A stretch of DNA of 28,856 nucleotides, from assembly GCA_037176905.1 (NCBI GenBank), contig JBBBWG010031831.1:6869-35724 (forward strand), written 5' to 3'. The stretch comes from Azolla pinnata. Taxonomy: Eukaryota; Streptophyta; Polypodiopsida; Salviniales; Salviniaceae. A model generated the notes under the pieces. The model saw only the letters and a program-made list of their open reading frames with translations. It was not told the origin of the DNA and ran no database searches. Every line of letters starts with the position of its first letter. The first letter of the stretch is position 1. The position numbers and the translations under genes are program-made. Positions 1-9,746 of this stretch are shown here, piece by piece.

Positions 1-87
1 AAACACTCCAATGAATGATGTAACAGTGTAATGTGTAAACTAATGTTGGATATGTTCAATTTCATGAAAGAGATCTAGAGATTGAAG

Positions 88-345
88 CAAACCCTAATCC
101 CTAAATTCCATAGCCATATGAAAACCCTAAATCCTAAAACACTAAATTCCATAGCCATGTGAAAACCCTAAACCCTAAATCCTAAATTCCATAGCCATGT
201 GAAAACCCTAAACCCTAAATCCTAAATTCCAAAGCCATGTGAAAACCAACCCTAAACCCTAAATCCTAAATTCCAAAGCCATGTGAAAACCAACCCTAAA
301 CCCTAAATCCTATATTCCATAGCCAAGTGGAAACCCTAAACCCTA
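88..345 (+). repeat. Degenerate telomere-like minisatellite (CCCTAAA type)
   Basis: Six tandem units of 40-44 bp, each made of two or three CCCTAAA/CCCTAAAT heptamers plus a spacer reading ATTCCATAGCCATGTG or a close variant. The spacer's TTCC recurs at 106, 147, 187, 227, 271 and 315. The + strand reads CCCTAAA, the same sense as the PPR gene that starts at 678. Plant promoters often carry the telo-box AAACCCTAA, so this array could be promoter sequence as well as an interstitial telomeric repeat. Confidence 0.9.
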
Positions 346-677
346 AAAGCATGAGGTTTTGTTGATGTGTTGTAATTTATCATCTTCTTTGTTTTTGTTA
401 ACAGCCGTGACTTGTCAGAAATCAGGTGAACGTGAAACGGTTGGAGCTCAGGTAACCATATGGATACGCTCCACCACAGGTGTAAATCTGTCGGCTGCTA
501 TGCCTGTCGTTCTCTCCATTCTGCTCTGCTCCAATGGTCATGGAGCTCTCTTCATGTGCAGGATTTAACATGTGTGCAATGCTCACTCTCTTTGCACGTC
601 CTTGAAAAGGCGAGAACACAAATGGGGCTGCTAATCAGGTTTGCACGGTTATTCCTAATCCCCTAGGCTCTATCTGC
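346..677 (+). promoter_or_regulatory. Leader of the first PPR gene with possible 5'-UTR splice signals
   Basis: No convincing coding region. A pyrimidine-rich run ending in TTAACAG at 404 looks like a strong 3' splice site. CAG|GT donor-like sites follow at about 425, 450 and 638, and another acceptor-like TGTGCAG lies near 560. This suggests a spliced 5' leader. In the frame of the ATG at 678 the first upstream stop is at 603-605, so the coding region could only be longer if an exon is spliced on. Confidence 0.3.
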
Positions 678-2951
678 ATGCACATGGCCAAGGACAAGCG
701 AGACTGTGGCTTACTGGAGTCTCTGAAAACTTGTGCAAAGGACAAGAACCTGCGGAAAGGCGCAGAATTACATGAAGATGCTCTGAAGAAGGGCTTGATG
801 GAAACAAACCCTTTTGTAGCCAGTGCCTTGATCAGCATGTATGCCAAATGTGGTGCTCTTGATGAAGCTGAAAGAATGCTTGAAACCCTGGCAGTTCGAG
901 ATGTCATCTCTTGGAATGCTCTCATTGCAGGATATATCCAACATGGGCATGGCCATGAGGCACTTGCATGTTTCAATAAGCTACAAAACGAGTTCTTGTC
1001 TCCCACTCAGATCACCTTGGTTTGTATTCTCAAGGCTTGTGGCATCACACGAGATATCGCCAAAGGGCAACAAATTCATCATGAGATTGCCCATAAAGGC
1101 TTATTGGAGAGGAACACCATGCTAGGAAATGCTTTGGTTGATATGTATGTCAAATGTGGTTCACTCACAAAAGCACAAGAAGCAATCGAAGAGCTTCAGA
1201 ATCGAGATGTGGTCTCTTGGTCTACGATAATTGGAGGATATGCACAAAATGGTGAAGGTCATGAAGCATTGAAATCTTTCTCACAGATGCAAAGAGAGGG
1301 CCTTTCCCCGAATGAGACCACCTTCACTTGCGTTTTGAAAGCATGTGGAAGTATCAGAGTTATTAACACGGGTAAGCAAATTCATGTTTATATTACAGGT
1401 ATGGAGATGATAAAGGCAAGTAACGTGGTTGGCACTGCATTGGTCGATATGTATGGGAAATGTGGTGTGCTAACCCAAGCACAAGAAACGTTTGAGGACA
1501 TTCTTCAGCGTAACCTAGTGTCTTGGAACGCTTTGATGTCAGGGTATGCCCAAGCAGGGCAAGGTTACGATGCTCTAAATTGTCTAGAAAAACTGAAAAT
1601 AGAAGGCTTCTCTCCGAATGAAGCCACATTCATTTGCCTTCTCAAGGCTTGTGGCAGTATTGGAGCTACTCCCAAAGGCAAACAGATCCACGAAGAGATT
1701 GCCAAGATGGGGTTATTAAACAAAAACTCTGTACTTGGCACAGCATTGGTTGACATGTATGTCAAATGTGGTATGCTTGGAAAAGCCAGACAAGTGCTAG
1801 AGGAACTTCACGTTCGTGATGTGGTCTCCTGGAATGTATTGATTGGAGGATATGTTGCCCAACTGGGGCAAGGCCATGAAGCACTGAACTGTTACTCACA
1901 GATTCGAAGGGAGGGCCTTTGCCCCAATGAGATCACCTTTAATTTTATCCTGAGGGCATGTGGCAATATAGGGGCTATTAAAAAGGGCAAACAAATTCAT
2001 AGTGAAATTCTTAGTAGAGGTTTGTACAAGAAAAATATCTTTCTTGGTGCTTCAATGATTGATATGTACACCAAATGTAGGATGCTTGCAAAGGCACACG
2101 AAATTCTTACGGGTCTTCCTTTTCGAGATATAGTTGCTTGGAATGCACTTATTACAGGTTATGCCCAAGAGGGCAAAGGACGTGAGGTGCTAGATTGTTA
2201 TGCAATTATGACAAGCGAGGGCCTCTCTGCAGATGAGATTACTTTCACTTGTATCCTGAAGGCTTGTGGTAGCATAGGAGCTGTCAATGAAGGTAAACAG
2301 ATTCATGATGAGATAGTGGAAAGGGGTTTATTGGTGAACAATTTTGTGCTTGGTGGTGGATTGGTGGATATGTATGCAAAATGTGGTATGCTTGCAAAAG
2401 CACACGAAGTGCTCAAAGAGCTTCCATGTCGGGACACAGTCTCTTGGTCTACACTAATTGCAGGGTATGCTGAAAAGGGTCATTATGACGAAGCAAGTGA
2501 TTGTTTCCATGAAATGCAAAGGGAAGGTTACTCTCCAAATGAGATAACCTTGCTTTGTATGCTCAATGCTTGCAGCCACTCCGGGAAAGTGGATGAGGCT
2601 CAAACATACTATGAGAATATGAGCAAACTCTATGGCATCATGCCATTTCTAGAGCACCATACGTGTATGGTGGTGGTCTATGGATGCACAGGTCGCTTTG
2701 AAAACGCAATGTCAGTGATTAATACAATATCATCTGTTTGTGATCCTACAGTTTGGCTTACATTGCTGTATTCTTGCAAAAAATGGGGGAATGTGAGCCT
2801 TGGGAGATTGATTTTCAACCAGATAATTCAGGTGGAAAATAGTCTTGGTGCTGCTTGTACTCTTATGCATGATATTTATGCAGCTGCTGGCTTGCTGCAA
2901 GATGCAGAGAAAATCAAAGCAATGAAAGTGGATTCATCTTTCCAGAGTTAA
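678..2951 (+). CDS. PLS-class PPR protein, E subgroup (six S-P-L triplets)
   Basis: 757 aa, intronless. The protein opens with a partial L motif (residues 11-44), followed by six S-P-L triplets (45-621), L2 (622-657), an S2 motif with EHHTCMV (658-689), E1 with VWLTLLYSC (690-722) and E2 with AAAGLLQDAEKIKAM (723-757). It stops there without a DYW deaminase domain. PLS-E proteins are known sequence-specific RNA-binding factors of plastids and mitochondria, mostly for C-to-U editing, and work with a separate deaminase. Residues 5/last of the S and P motifs are SD/NT, ND/SN, TN/NN, TD/NN, AD/ND and GD/SN. P4 has one extra residue (GGYVAQLG). No clear transit peptide precedes the first motif, so a 5' exon may be missing or targeting may be unusual. 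It is first of three tandem + strand paralogues. Family call is firm; target and organelle are unknown. Confidence 0.93.
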   Translation: MHMAKDKRDCGLLESLKTCAKDKNLRKGAELHEDALKKGLMETNPFVASALISMYAKCGALDEAERMLETLAVRDVISWNALIAGYIQHGHGHEALACFNKLQNEFLSPTQITLVCILKACGITRDIAKGQQIHHEIAHKGLLERNTMLGNALVDMYVKCGSLTKAQEAIEELQNRDVVSWSTIIGGYAQNGEGHEALKSFSQMQREGLSPNETTFTCVLKACGSIRVINTGKQIHVYITGMEMIKASNVVGTALVDMYGKCGVLTQAQETFEDILQRNLVSWNALMSGYAQAGQGYDALNCLEKLKIEGFSPNEATFICLLKACGSIGATPKGKQIHEEIAKMGLLNKNSVLGTALVDMYVKCGMLGKARQVLEELHVRDVVSWNVLIGGYVAQLGQGHEALNCYSQIRREGLCPNEITFNFILRACGNIGAIKKGKQIHSEILSRGLYKKNIFLGASMIDMYTKCRMLAKAHEILTGLPFRDIVAWNALITGYAQEGKGREVLDCYAIMTSEGLSADEITFTCILKACGSIGAVNEGKQIHDEIVERGLLVNNFVLGGGLVDMYAKCGMLAKAHEVLKELPCRDTVSWSTLIAGYAEKGHYDEASDCFHEMQREGYSPNEITLLCMLNACSHSGKVDEAQTYYENMSKLYGIMPFLEHHTCMVVVYGCTGRFENAMSVINTISSVCDPTVWLTLLYSCKKWGNVSLGRLIFNQIIQVENSLGAACTLMHDIYAAAGLLQDAEKIKAMKVDSSFQS

Positions 2952-3607
2952 GAAACCTGAATGTGCTTGACATCAGTTGAGGCGAATGATTCATCGTCAC
3001 CGAATAGGTTGGGATTCACATGATAAAACCTCTTCTCATATCTATGGAAAAATTTAAAATACCCAATTGTAACTTGGTTCAAATAACACTAGAGCATTGC
3101 CAAGCAGCCTTTTTGATTTTGTACCATATAGTTTGATTAGAATATGATACTGCTTATTCAATCTTATCTGATCATGTTCAATTGGAAGGTACCTAACTGT
3201 CACCCCCTGATGGCAACTATCATCATTTACAATGAATGTAATGATTAGTATTGTTACATTTGCATTGGTCACAACAGCACATGACATTTGCTGCTCAGCC
3301 AATGCATATATATTTGTGATGTAATTGTCAAGGAATTTGGGATTTTCCATGTACCACATGCTTTGCTGAAATTTTCATCAATCAACCATGTAGTAGAATG
3401 TCTACATTTATGTGGTGTTTTTTTTATCGTGACTAACAACATAACTGTCTTTTCTGAAGGTAACCGGCTTTTCAAGAATATTCCCTTATTTGCTCAACCA
3501 TGAGTTGCTGGCAAATTCACCACAGAGAGGGAAGTGCATCGTTGTTTGGTCTCTAGCAGGAGCTGGAGCTATGGTATTCTGCATGGGGTTGATCAAGCTG
3601 GAAAGCC
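2952..3607. other. Spacer between first and second PPR genes
   Basis: 656 bp of AT-rich sequence. I see no DYW-domain remnant in the three forward frames just after the stop at 2951 and no other gene. A pyrimidine-rich stretch at 3416-3426 and CTGAAG|GTAACC near 3460 are weak splice-like signals in the leader of the next gene. Confidence 0.5.
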
Positions 3608-5884
3608 ATGGGACGGAGAGAATGTTGCAGGGTGGATTTCGTATTTGGAGACCTGATCAAGAGTTGTGGCATCAGCAAGGACCTCAGTGGAGTGGCCACG
3701 CTCCATGCCCACATCCTGGAACAAGGGTTGTTGCTACATACAAACCCTAGTGCAGCCGCCTCGCTGATACGCCTGTATGCAGAATGCGGTGCCCTCAAAG
3801 AAGCCCAACATGTCCTCGAAACGCTCCAGGTTCGCCATCTCCTCTCTTGGAATGCTCTCATTGCCGGGTATGCCCGACAAGGTCTCGGCCATGAAGCACT
3901 TGATAGCTTCGATAGGATGTGCAGAGATGGCCTCTCTCCTGATGAGCTCACCTTCACTCACATCCTTCAGGCTTGCTCCATCACAAGAGTTCTTACCAAG
4001 GGCAAGCAAATTCATGACGAGATTGTCCGCAGAGGCCTGTTCGGAACGAGTATTGTTCTTGGAAATGCTTTGGTGGATATGTATACCAAATGTGGTGCGC
4101 TAACACAAGCCCAGCGAGTGCTAGAAGAGCTTCCCCTGCGGAATGTGGTCACTTGGTCCATACTGATTGCAGGGTATGCACGGAAAGGGAAAGGCCACGA
4201 AGCACTTCAATGCTTCGAAGACATGAAGAGGGAGGGCCTCTGCGCAGATGAGATCACTTTCGCTTGCGTCTTGATGGCTTGTGGCAGCATCAAGGCGCTC
4301 GACAACGGTAGGCAGATTCATGAAGAGATTGTGCAGCAGGGTTTGTTGAAGCAAAATGCTGTGCTTGGCAATGCTCTGGTCGGTATGTACGTGAAATGCG
4401 GTGCAGTGGGCAAAGCTCGGCTCTTGCTGGAAGAGCTCCCTGTTCGGAACGTAGTCTCTTGGAACACAATCATTGCAGGGTATGCTCAAGAGGGCAATGG
4501 AGCTCATGAAGCACTCAATTGTTATGCACAAATGCAAAGAGAAGGTCTCACACCCACTGATATCACCTTCACGTGCATCCTCAAGGCATGTAGTAGCATA
4601 GGGGATCTAAGCAAGGGTGAAGAGATCCACTCTGAGATTAACAAAAGGGGTTTGTTGAAGAAGAATGCTATTGTGGGCAATGCGTTGGTCGACATGTATG
4701 CCAAATGCCGTGCTCTGGAGAAAGCACAAGAGGCACTCAATGAGCATCCAGCTCGAAACGCAGTCTGTTGGAATGCACTCATTGCAGGATATGTTGCAGG
4801 CAGCAGAGGCAATGAAGCATTAGCATGCTTTGAGAAGATGCAAAGAGAGGGCATCTCGCCCGATGGAGTCACATACATTGCTATTTTAAAAGCCTGTGGC
4901 ACCTTGAGTGCTATCAGCAAGGGCAAACAATTCCATCATGAAATCATAAACAAAGATTTGCTGGGCACAAACATATTGCTCGAGACTTCTTTGGTAGATA
5001 TGTATGCCCGGTGTGGTATGCTTGCAAGTGCGCAGAAAATTCATGAGAGCCTTCATGTACGGGATACGGTGTCTTGGAATGCGTTGATTGCAGGATATGC
5101 CGAAGAGGGCCGAGGGCATGAGGCGCTCGACTGTTTTGCGCAGATGCAAAGGGAAGGTATCTCTCCGGATGAGGTTACATTCACATGCATTATGAAGGCC
5201 TGTGGCAGAATAGGAGCTTTTGGTAAGGGTAAACAAATTCATGAAGAGATTGCCAGCCTGCATTTTCTGGAGAAAAGCATTGCACTCAGCAACGCTGTAG
5301 TGGATATGTATGTGAAATGTGGTATGCTTACAAACGCACAGCAATTGCTCGAAGAGCTCCCTGTTCGAGATACAGTCTCGTGGTCTACACTGATTGCAGG
5401 GTATGCTGAAAAAGGCTATTACCATGAAGCCCTGAACTGTTTCGAGCAAATGCAGATGGAGAGTGTGTCTCCAAACAAGGTTACACTCCTATGCGTGCTG
5501 AATGCATGTAGTCACTCTGGAAAGCTGGATGATGCAGAAGCATATTACGCAAACATGAGCACAAAATATGGGATAAGAGCAACAGTAGAGCATCATACAT
5601 GCATGGTCATTTCATTCGGACAGGCAGGACGTTTCGATAAGGCAATGATGGTGATTAAGTCAGTGCCATGTCTGGATGATCCTTCTTCACTCTGGCTAGC
5701 ATTATTGGGTACTTGTGCGAAATGGGGTAATGTAAAGCTTGCGAGATTGTCTTTTGATCATGTACTGCAAACTAATCCTGAGCTTGCTTCAGCATATGTT
5801 GTCATGGCAAACATCTATGCTGCTGCTGGCATGCGAGAAGAAGCAGAAGAGGTTGAGAACCGAAGCATGCTATGTCAGCAGTGA
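3608..5884 (+). CDS. PLS-class PPR protein, E subgroup (six S-P-L triplets)
   Basis: 758 aa, intronless. A partial L motif (10-46) precedes six S-P-L triplets (47-623), L2 (624-659), S2 with EHHTCMV (660-691), E1 with LWLALLGTC (692-725) and E2 with VMANIYAAAGMREEAEEV (726-758). There is no DYW domain. P3 carries one extra residue (EGNGAHEAL). Code residues for the S/P pairs are AH/ND, NN/SD, NN/NT, NN/ND, TD/ND and ND/SN, so the likely RNA target differs from that of its two tandem neighbours. An in-frame TGA at 3590-3592 lies only five codons before the ATG, so the short N terminus with no transit peptide is real unless an exon is spliced on. The coding sequence is more GC-rich than the first gene. 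Probably an organellar RNA-editing or processing specificity factor; target unknown. Confidence 0.93.
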   Translation: MGRRECCRVDFVFGDLIKSCGISKDLSGVATLHAHILEQGLLLHTNPSAAASLIRLYAECGALKEAQHVLETLQVRHLLSWNALIAGYARQGLGHEALDSFDRMCRDGLSPDELTFTHILQACSITRVLTKGKQIHDEIVRRGLFGTSIVLGNALVDMYTKCGALTQAQRVLEELPLRNVVTWSILIAGYARKGKGHEALQCFEDMKREGLCADEITFACVLMACGSIKALDNGRQIHEEIVQQGLLKQNAVLGNALVGMYVKCGAVGKARLLLEELPVRNVVSWNTIIAGYAQEGNGAHEALNCYAQMQREGLTPTDITFTCILKACSSIGDLSKGEEIHSEINKRGLLKKNAIVGNALVDMYAKCRALEKAQEALNEHPARNAVCWNALIAGYVAGSRGNEALACFEKMQREGISPDGVTYIAILKACGTLSAISKGKQFHHEIINKDLLGTNILLETSLVDMYARCGMLASAQKIHESLHVRDTVSWNALIAGYAEEGRGHEALDCFAQMQREGISPDEVTFTCIMKACGRIGAFGKGKQIHEEIASLHFLEKSIALSNAVVDMYVKCGMLTNAQQLLEELPVRDTVSWSTLIAGYAEKGYYHEALNCFEQMQMESVSPNKVTLLCVLNACSHSGKLDDAEAYYANMSTKYGIRATVEHHTCMVISFGQAGRFDKAMMVIKSVPCLDDPSSLWLALLGTCAKWGNVKLARLSFDHVLQTNPELASAYVVMANIYAAAGMREEAEEVENRSMLCQQ

Positions 5885-6734
5885 TGAACATGGAGGCCTC
5901 ATGCTGAGGCAAGTTGAATCTTCCAAATGTAAAAAGAAATTTTTTTTCCCATTCAACTATTATAAAGTGCTGAGGATGATTGATGATAAGAGGCAAACTA
6001 GTCCATAATTGCTGATATAGCACGAAATGTACGTTGTGGCGTGACATGCATATTATGTGAAATACCCGAGAACCGTGCTTGTATGTAGATCCATCGGGGC
6101 GCAAGATTTGTGAAATACAAGATCTTGTTGATCAGAGGACTTCATTGCAAGGTAATTCTTCTAAGGTTCTATGATGTAATAAAGGCAGGGCAAAGTGCTG
6201 CTTTGAGAAACCATGTATGTACACCAATACTTCAGATAATGGAACATTTTGCTGAAATATTGTGCAGTTAAATTCCCATCATACCACACTCCGATCCTTC
6301 TGTGGCAGCCAAAGACAAGCTCATAGGAAGCATAAAGATGCAGCTTAGTGTCATCAACACATTGGAGTAGCCCAAACTTGATGCACAACAATCCACAGCT
6401 TGTGCCAGTCGGGCATGTAAGGAACTTGTGTTTGACATCTTTGATCCCTTCCTATACAAAGGAATGCCCCATCTGAGTGTAAATCAAACAATTGTTTTGA
6501 GTGAAAATGTACAGCTAGCGATCGTTGCTAGTAACCGCTTCTTATCATTGAGCATCCAATCTCTCTACGACTAATTTGGCCTCGAATTCTTCCGCAGGCA
6601 AAGCTCTGAAATAACGCCTGGAATTGACCAACAGAATCCTTATCAAACATTCTGTGATCGTTCTGTGATCCGATTTTATGCAAGAGCAGATGTTTGTAGA
6701 GGATTACTATCTTTTCTAGGGTTCAAGCCTTTAC
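5885..6734. other. Spacer without recognisable gene
   Basis: About 850 bp between the second PPR gene and a small tandem repeat. Only short open frames without protein-like composition are present. I see no RNA gene or mobile element. Confidence 0.5.
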
Positions 6735-7120
6735 GTGATTGTCATGATTGTTTACGTTGATGAGTTCCGTGGCTTCCGCAGGTATAAGGAGGGAGATTTG
6801 AATTCTGGGATGCGATTAGAATCTACGATTTTCATCGTCGTTCATTCCATACACCTTTGTCATGTTTGTTTACATTGATGGGTTCTCTGGCTTCCGCCAT
6901 GACCATCCTTGCATCAGGTACAAGGGAGATTTGAAGTATGGGATGTGATTAGATCCCGTGATCTTCATCATCGTTCACGCCATACATCATTGTAGTGATT
7001 GTTTACACTGATGGCTTCTGTGGCTCCCATCCATGACTATCCTTGCGTCAGGTATAGGAGGGAGATTTGAAGAGCATGGGATGTGATTAGAACCTATGAT
7101 CTTCATCATTGTCCACGCCA
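6735..7120 (+). repeat. Three-copy 118-133 bp tandem repeat in the leader of the third PPR gene
   Basis: Three diverged units, with the shared GTTTAC at 6750, 6868 and 7001. Each carries a variant of TGATGGCTTCTGTGGCT, then CAGGTATAAGGAGGGAGATT or a close variant, then GGGATGTGATTAGA and ATCTTCATCATCGTTCA. The last unit ends about 10 bp before the ATG at 7130, so the repeat forms the immediate leader. Each unit contains a CAG|GTA(T/C) donor-like sequence, so the repeats may be copies of a 5'-UTR exon end. Confidence 0.75.
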
Positions 7121-7129
7121 CACTGATCT

Positions 7130-9217
7130 ATGAATCGTCTTACGAAGGTTTTTGTATGTTCAATCTGTTTCATCATTCCCCTCATGGCAGATGGAACGAT
7201 CCATCACTACCTCAAATCTGATCTAAGGTCACTATCCCTAAGGTATGGCCCTGGTAACAAGCAGGACTTCGCATTTGTGGGATTACTCAAGGATTGTGCC
7301 AGGAGAAAGGACCTGCTACAAGGGTCTGCCATCCATGCCAACATTCTGAAACGGAAGATGCTTTTAGGAAAGAGCAGCCCTTATCTAAGCAGTGCTTTGA
7401 TCAGCATGTATGCCAAATGTGGCGCCTTTGGGAAAGCTCGACAAGTCTTTGAAACACTTCCTGTTCGAGATGTGGTCTCATGGAATGCTCTTATTGCAGG
7501 GTACTCCCAATTGGGGCATGCCAAGGAAGCACTGGATTGTTTTGAAAGGATGCAGAGAGAGGGCATCCCTGGAGTCGGTGTTACTTTCACTTGTATTTTG
7601 AAGGTGTGTGGTAGCTTAAGGGCCTTTGAAAAGGGGAGACAAATTCATGATGAGATTATCTATAGAGGTCTGTTAGAGAAAAACATAGTACTTGGCAATG
7701 CTTTAGTGGACATGTATGCCAAATGTGGTGCATTTGCAAAGGCATGGCAAGTGTTTGAGGAACTGCCTGCTCGAGACGTCGTCTCATGGTCAACATTGAT
7801 TTCAGCATATGCTCAGGAAGGGAAAGGTCACGAAGCACTGAGTTTCCTAGAACAAATGAAATGTGAGGGTCTCTCACCAAATGATGTAACCTTCATTTGT
7901 ATTCTGAAGGCTTGTGGCAGCATTGGAGCTGTCCAGATGGGCAAACAAATTCATGATGAGCTTGTTACTAGAGGCTTGCTAGGGAAAAATATTATGCTTG
8001 ACACTGTGTTGGTCGATATGTATGCTAGATGTGGCCTCCTTGTGAAAGCACGGGATGTTCTTGAAGAATTTTCTATTCGAAATGTGGTTTGTTGGAATGT
8101 ATTAATTGCTGGATATGCTCAAGAAGGTCATGCCAGTGACTCATTGAACAGTTTTCAGCAGATGCAAAGGGAGGGAGTATCTCCAAATGTTGTAACCTTC
8201 ATTTTCGTTCTGAAGGCTTGTGCAAAAATAGGAGCCATAAGGAGTGGCATCAAAATTCATATTGAGATCATGAATAGGGGATTGCTTATCAGAGACATCG
8301 TGCTTGGCAGTGCACTGGTGGGTATGTATGCCAAATGTGGTGTACTTGCAGAAGCTCAACAAGTCTTGGAAGAACTTCCTACACATGATGCTGTCACATG
8401 GAATACATTAATTGCAGGTTATGTTCAACATGGACAAGATCAGGAGGCACTTGATTGTTTTGCGAGGATGCAAGAAGAGAGACTCTCTCCTAATGAGATC
8501 ACCTTCACTTGCATTCTGAAGGCCTGTGCAAGCACTGGAGCTATAGAGAAGGGCCAGAAAATACATGATGAGATCATTAAGAGGCACTTGTTGGCGAGCA
8601 ATGTTATGCTTGGCACCGCACTCGTTTATATGTATGCCAAATGTGGTTTGCTTACAAAAGCACATCAAGTGCTTGAAGGTCTTCCTGTTAGAGACATAAT
8701 CTCTTGGAATGCATTGATTGGAGGGTATGCACAACAAGGACATGGATGTGAAGCACTGGGTTGTATTGCACAAATGGAGACTGAGGGCATATGCCCAGAT
8801 GATATCACCTTGTTGTGTGCTGTGAATGCCTGCGGTCATTCAGGTAAATTGGATTTGGCGCAAACTTATTATGAGACTATGAGCCGAAAATACGGTGTGA
8901 CACCTAAGATAGAACATCATACTTGCATGGTGGTAATTTCTGGATTTGCAGGCTGCTTTGTGAAAGCATTGGCACTTATTAAGACAATGTCATCATTCAA
9001 TGATTCTTCTGTATGGCTTGCACTATTGGTTTCTTGTAATAAATGGGGAAACCTGGATCTTGCCAAATTAGCTTTCAATCAAGCAATTCAATTGGATGAA
9101 AATCTTGCTCCAGCCTATGTTCTTATGGCCAATATTTATGCAGTTGCTGGCCTGTACAAAGATGAGGAGAAGGTTGAAGCAATGAGAATGAACAATGTTC
9201 GGCGCTTAGATGGTTGA
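7130..9217 (+). CDS. PLS-class PPR protein, E subgroup (five S-P-L triplets) with N-terminal extension
   Basis: 695 aa, intronless. The N-terminal extension (1-45) has a hydrophobic stretch, VFVCSICFIIPLMA, which could be a targeting sequence and is absent from the other three PPR genes here. A partial L motif (46-83), five S-P-L triplets (84-557), L2 (558-593), S2 with EHHTCMV (594-625), E1 with VWLALLVSC (626-658) and E2 with VLMANIYAVAGLYKDEEKVEAM (659-695) follow. No DYW domain. Code pairs are SD/NV, ND/SN, TN/NN, SD/NN and TD/ND, nearly the same as the first five triplets of the gene at 678. The final triplet with TVSWST, found in the other three, is missing. The C terminus faces the C terminus of the gene at 9747-12980, about 530 bp away. 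Confidence 0.93.
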   Translation: MNRLTKVFVCSICFIIPLMADGTIHHYLKSDLRSLSLRYGPGNKQDFAFVGLLKDCARRKDLLQGSAIHANILKRKMLLGKSSPYLSSALISMYAKCGAFGKARQVFETLPVRDVVSWNALIAGYSQLGHAKEALDCFERMQREGIPGVGVTFTCILKVCGSLRAFEKGRQIHDEIIYRGLLEKNIVLGNALVDMYAKCGAFAKAWQVFEELPARDVVSWSTLISAYAQEGKGHEALSFLEQMKCEGLSPNDVTFICILKACGSIGAVQMGKQIHDELVTRGLLGKNIMLDTVLVDMYARCGLLVKARDVLEEFSIRNVVCWNVLIAGYAQEGHASDSLNSFQQMQREGVSPNVVTFIFVLKACAKIGAIRSGIKIHIEIMNRGLLIRDIVLGSALVGMYAKCGVLAEAQQVLEELPTHDAVTWNTLIAGYVQHGQDQEALDCFARMQEERLSPNEITFTCILKACASTGAIEKGQKIHDEIIKRHLLASNVMLGTALVYMYAKCGLLTKAHQVLEGLPVRDIISWNALIGGYAQQGHGCEALGCIAQMETEGICPDDITLLCAVNACGHSGKLDLAQTYYETMSRKYGVTPKIEHHTCMVVISGFAGCFVKALALIKTMSSFNDSSVWLALLVSCNKWGNLDLAKLAFNQAIQLDENLAPAYVLMANIYAVAGLYKDEEKVEAMRMNNVRRLDG

Positions 9218-9270
9218 AACTCTGAGAGTTAACTGTTCTGTATTGCTGTTGGTTTACTTCCAAACAGTCA

Positions 9271-9474
9271 ATGCTTCTGTATTGCACGACTGTTGAAGAT
9301 GAGGAAAGGTGGAAGCTTGTGAAAATGGGTTTTAATCAGTGGCAGAACAATGTTGATGCAGGTAAATTACTTTGTAGTGTACATTACCACAGTTTTGATG
9401 GGATGCATCAGAAGCTTGAAGCCATGGAAGTAAAGACCTGTAGCCAATCAAGCCTAGAACAAGTAGATGAATGA
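9271..9474 (+). pseudogene. Possible relic of a PPR E-domain end
   Basis: A 67-codon open frame just 3' of the third PPR gene. Its segments GFNQWQNNVDAG and QKLEAMEVKTCSQSS resemble FNQAIQLDEN and EKVEAMRMNN at the end of the E1/E2 motifs next door, in the same order and at nearly the same spacing (about 32 against 37 residues). This suggests a decayed duplicate of an E-domain tail. It could also be 3'-UTR sequence or chance similarity. A GCAG|GTAAAT donor-like site at about 9360 lies inside. Confidence 0.3.
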
Positions 9475-9746
9475 ATGGCTTGAGCAAACATGATCCACAT
9501 GAGCATATTTTATTTGTGTGAAGATCATGGGTTTATTCACTGGTACAAAGTCCCAATGATGGTAAATAAACACATTCCCGAAATTTCGTATTTACAATCG
9601 ATGCTCTTCCAAGTATCATAATACATGGAAGTATTTCTGTCCAAATGCTTTTTTTTGCTATTTTGTGCAGCTTTGGAAGTTCAAGGCAGAGATGAACTCA
9701 AAATGAATTCTAATATACAGAGCTGGAAATCATTAAAGTTTTTTTT
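9475..9746. other. Spacer between convergent PPR genes
   Basis: AT-rich 3' flanks of two convergent genes, with no recognised feature except homopolymer T runs near 9650 and 9740. Confidence 0.5.

Noticed and set aside
1-345. True chromosome end
   Set aside because: The heptamers are degenerate, separated by a non-telomeric spacer, and followed by genes on one side only because the window is cut there.
2952-3607. Frameshifted DYW domain after the first PPR gene
   Set aside because: I found no HxE...CxxC signature or DYW end in any forward frame after the stop.
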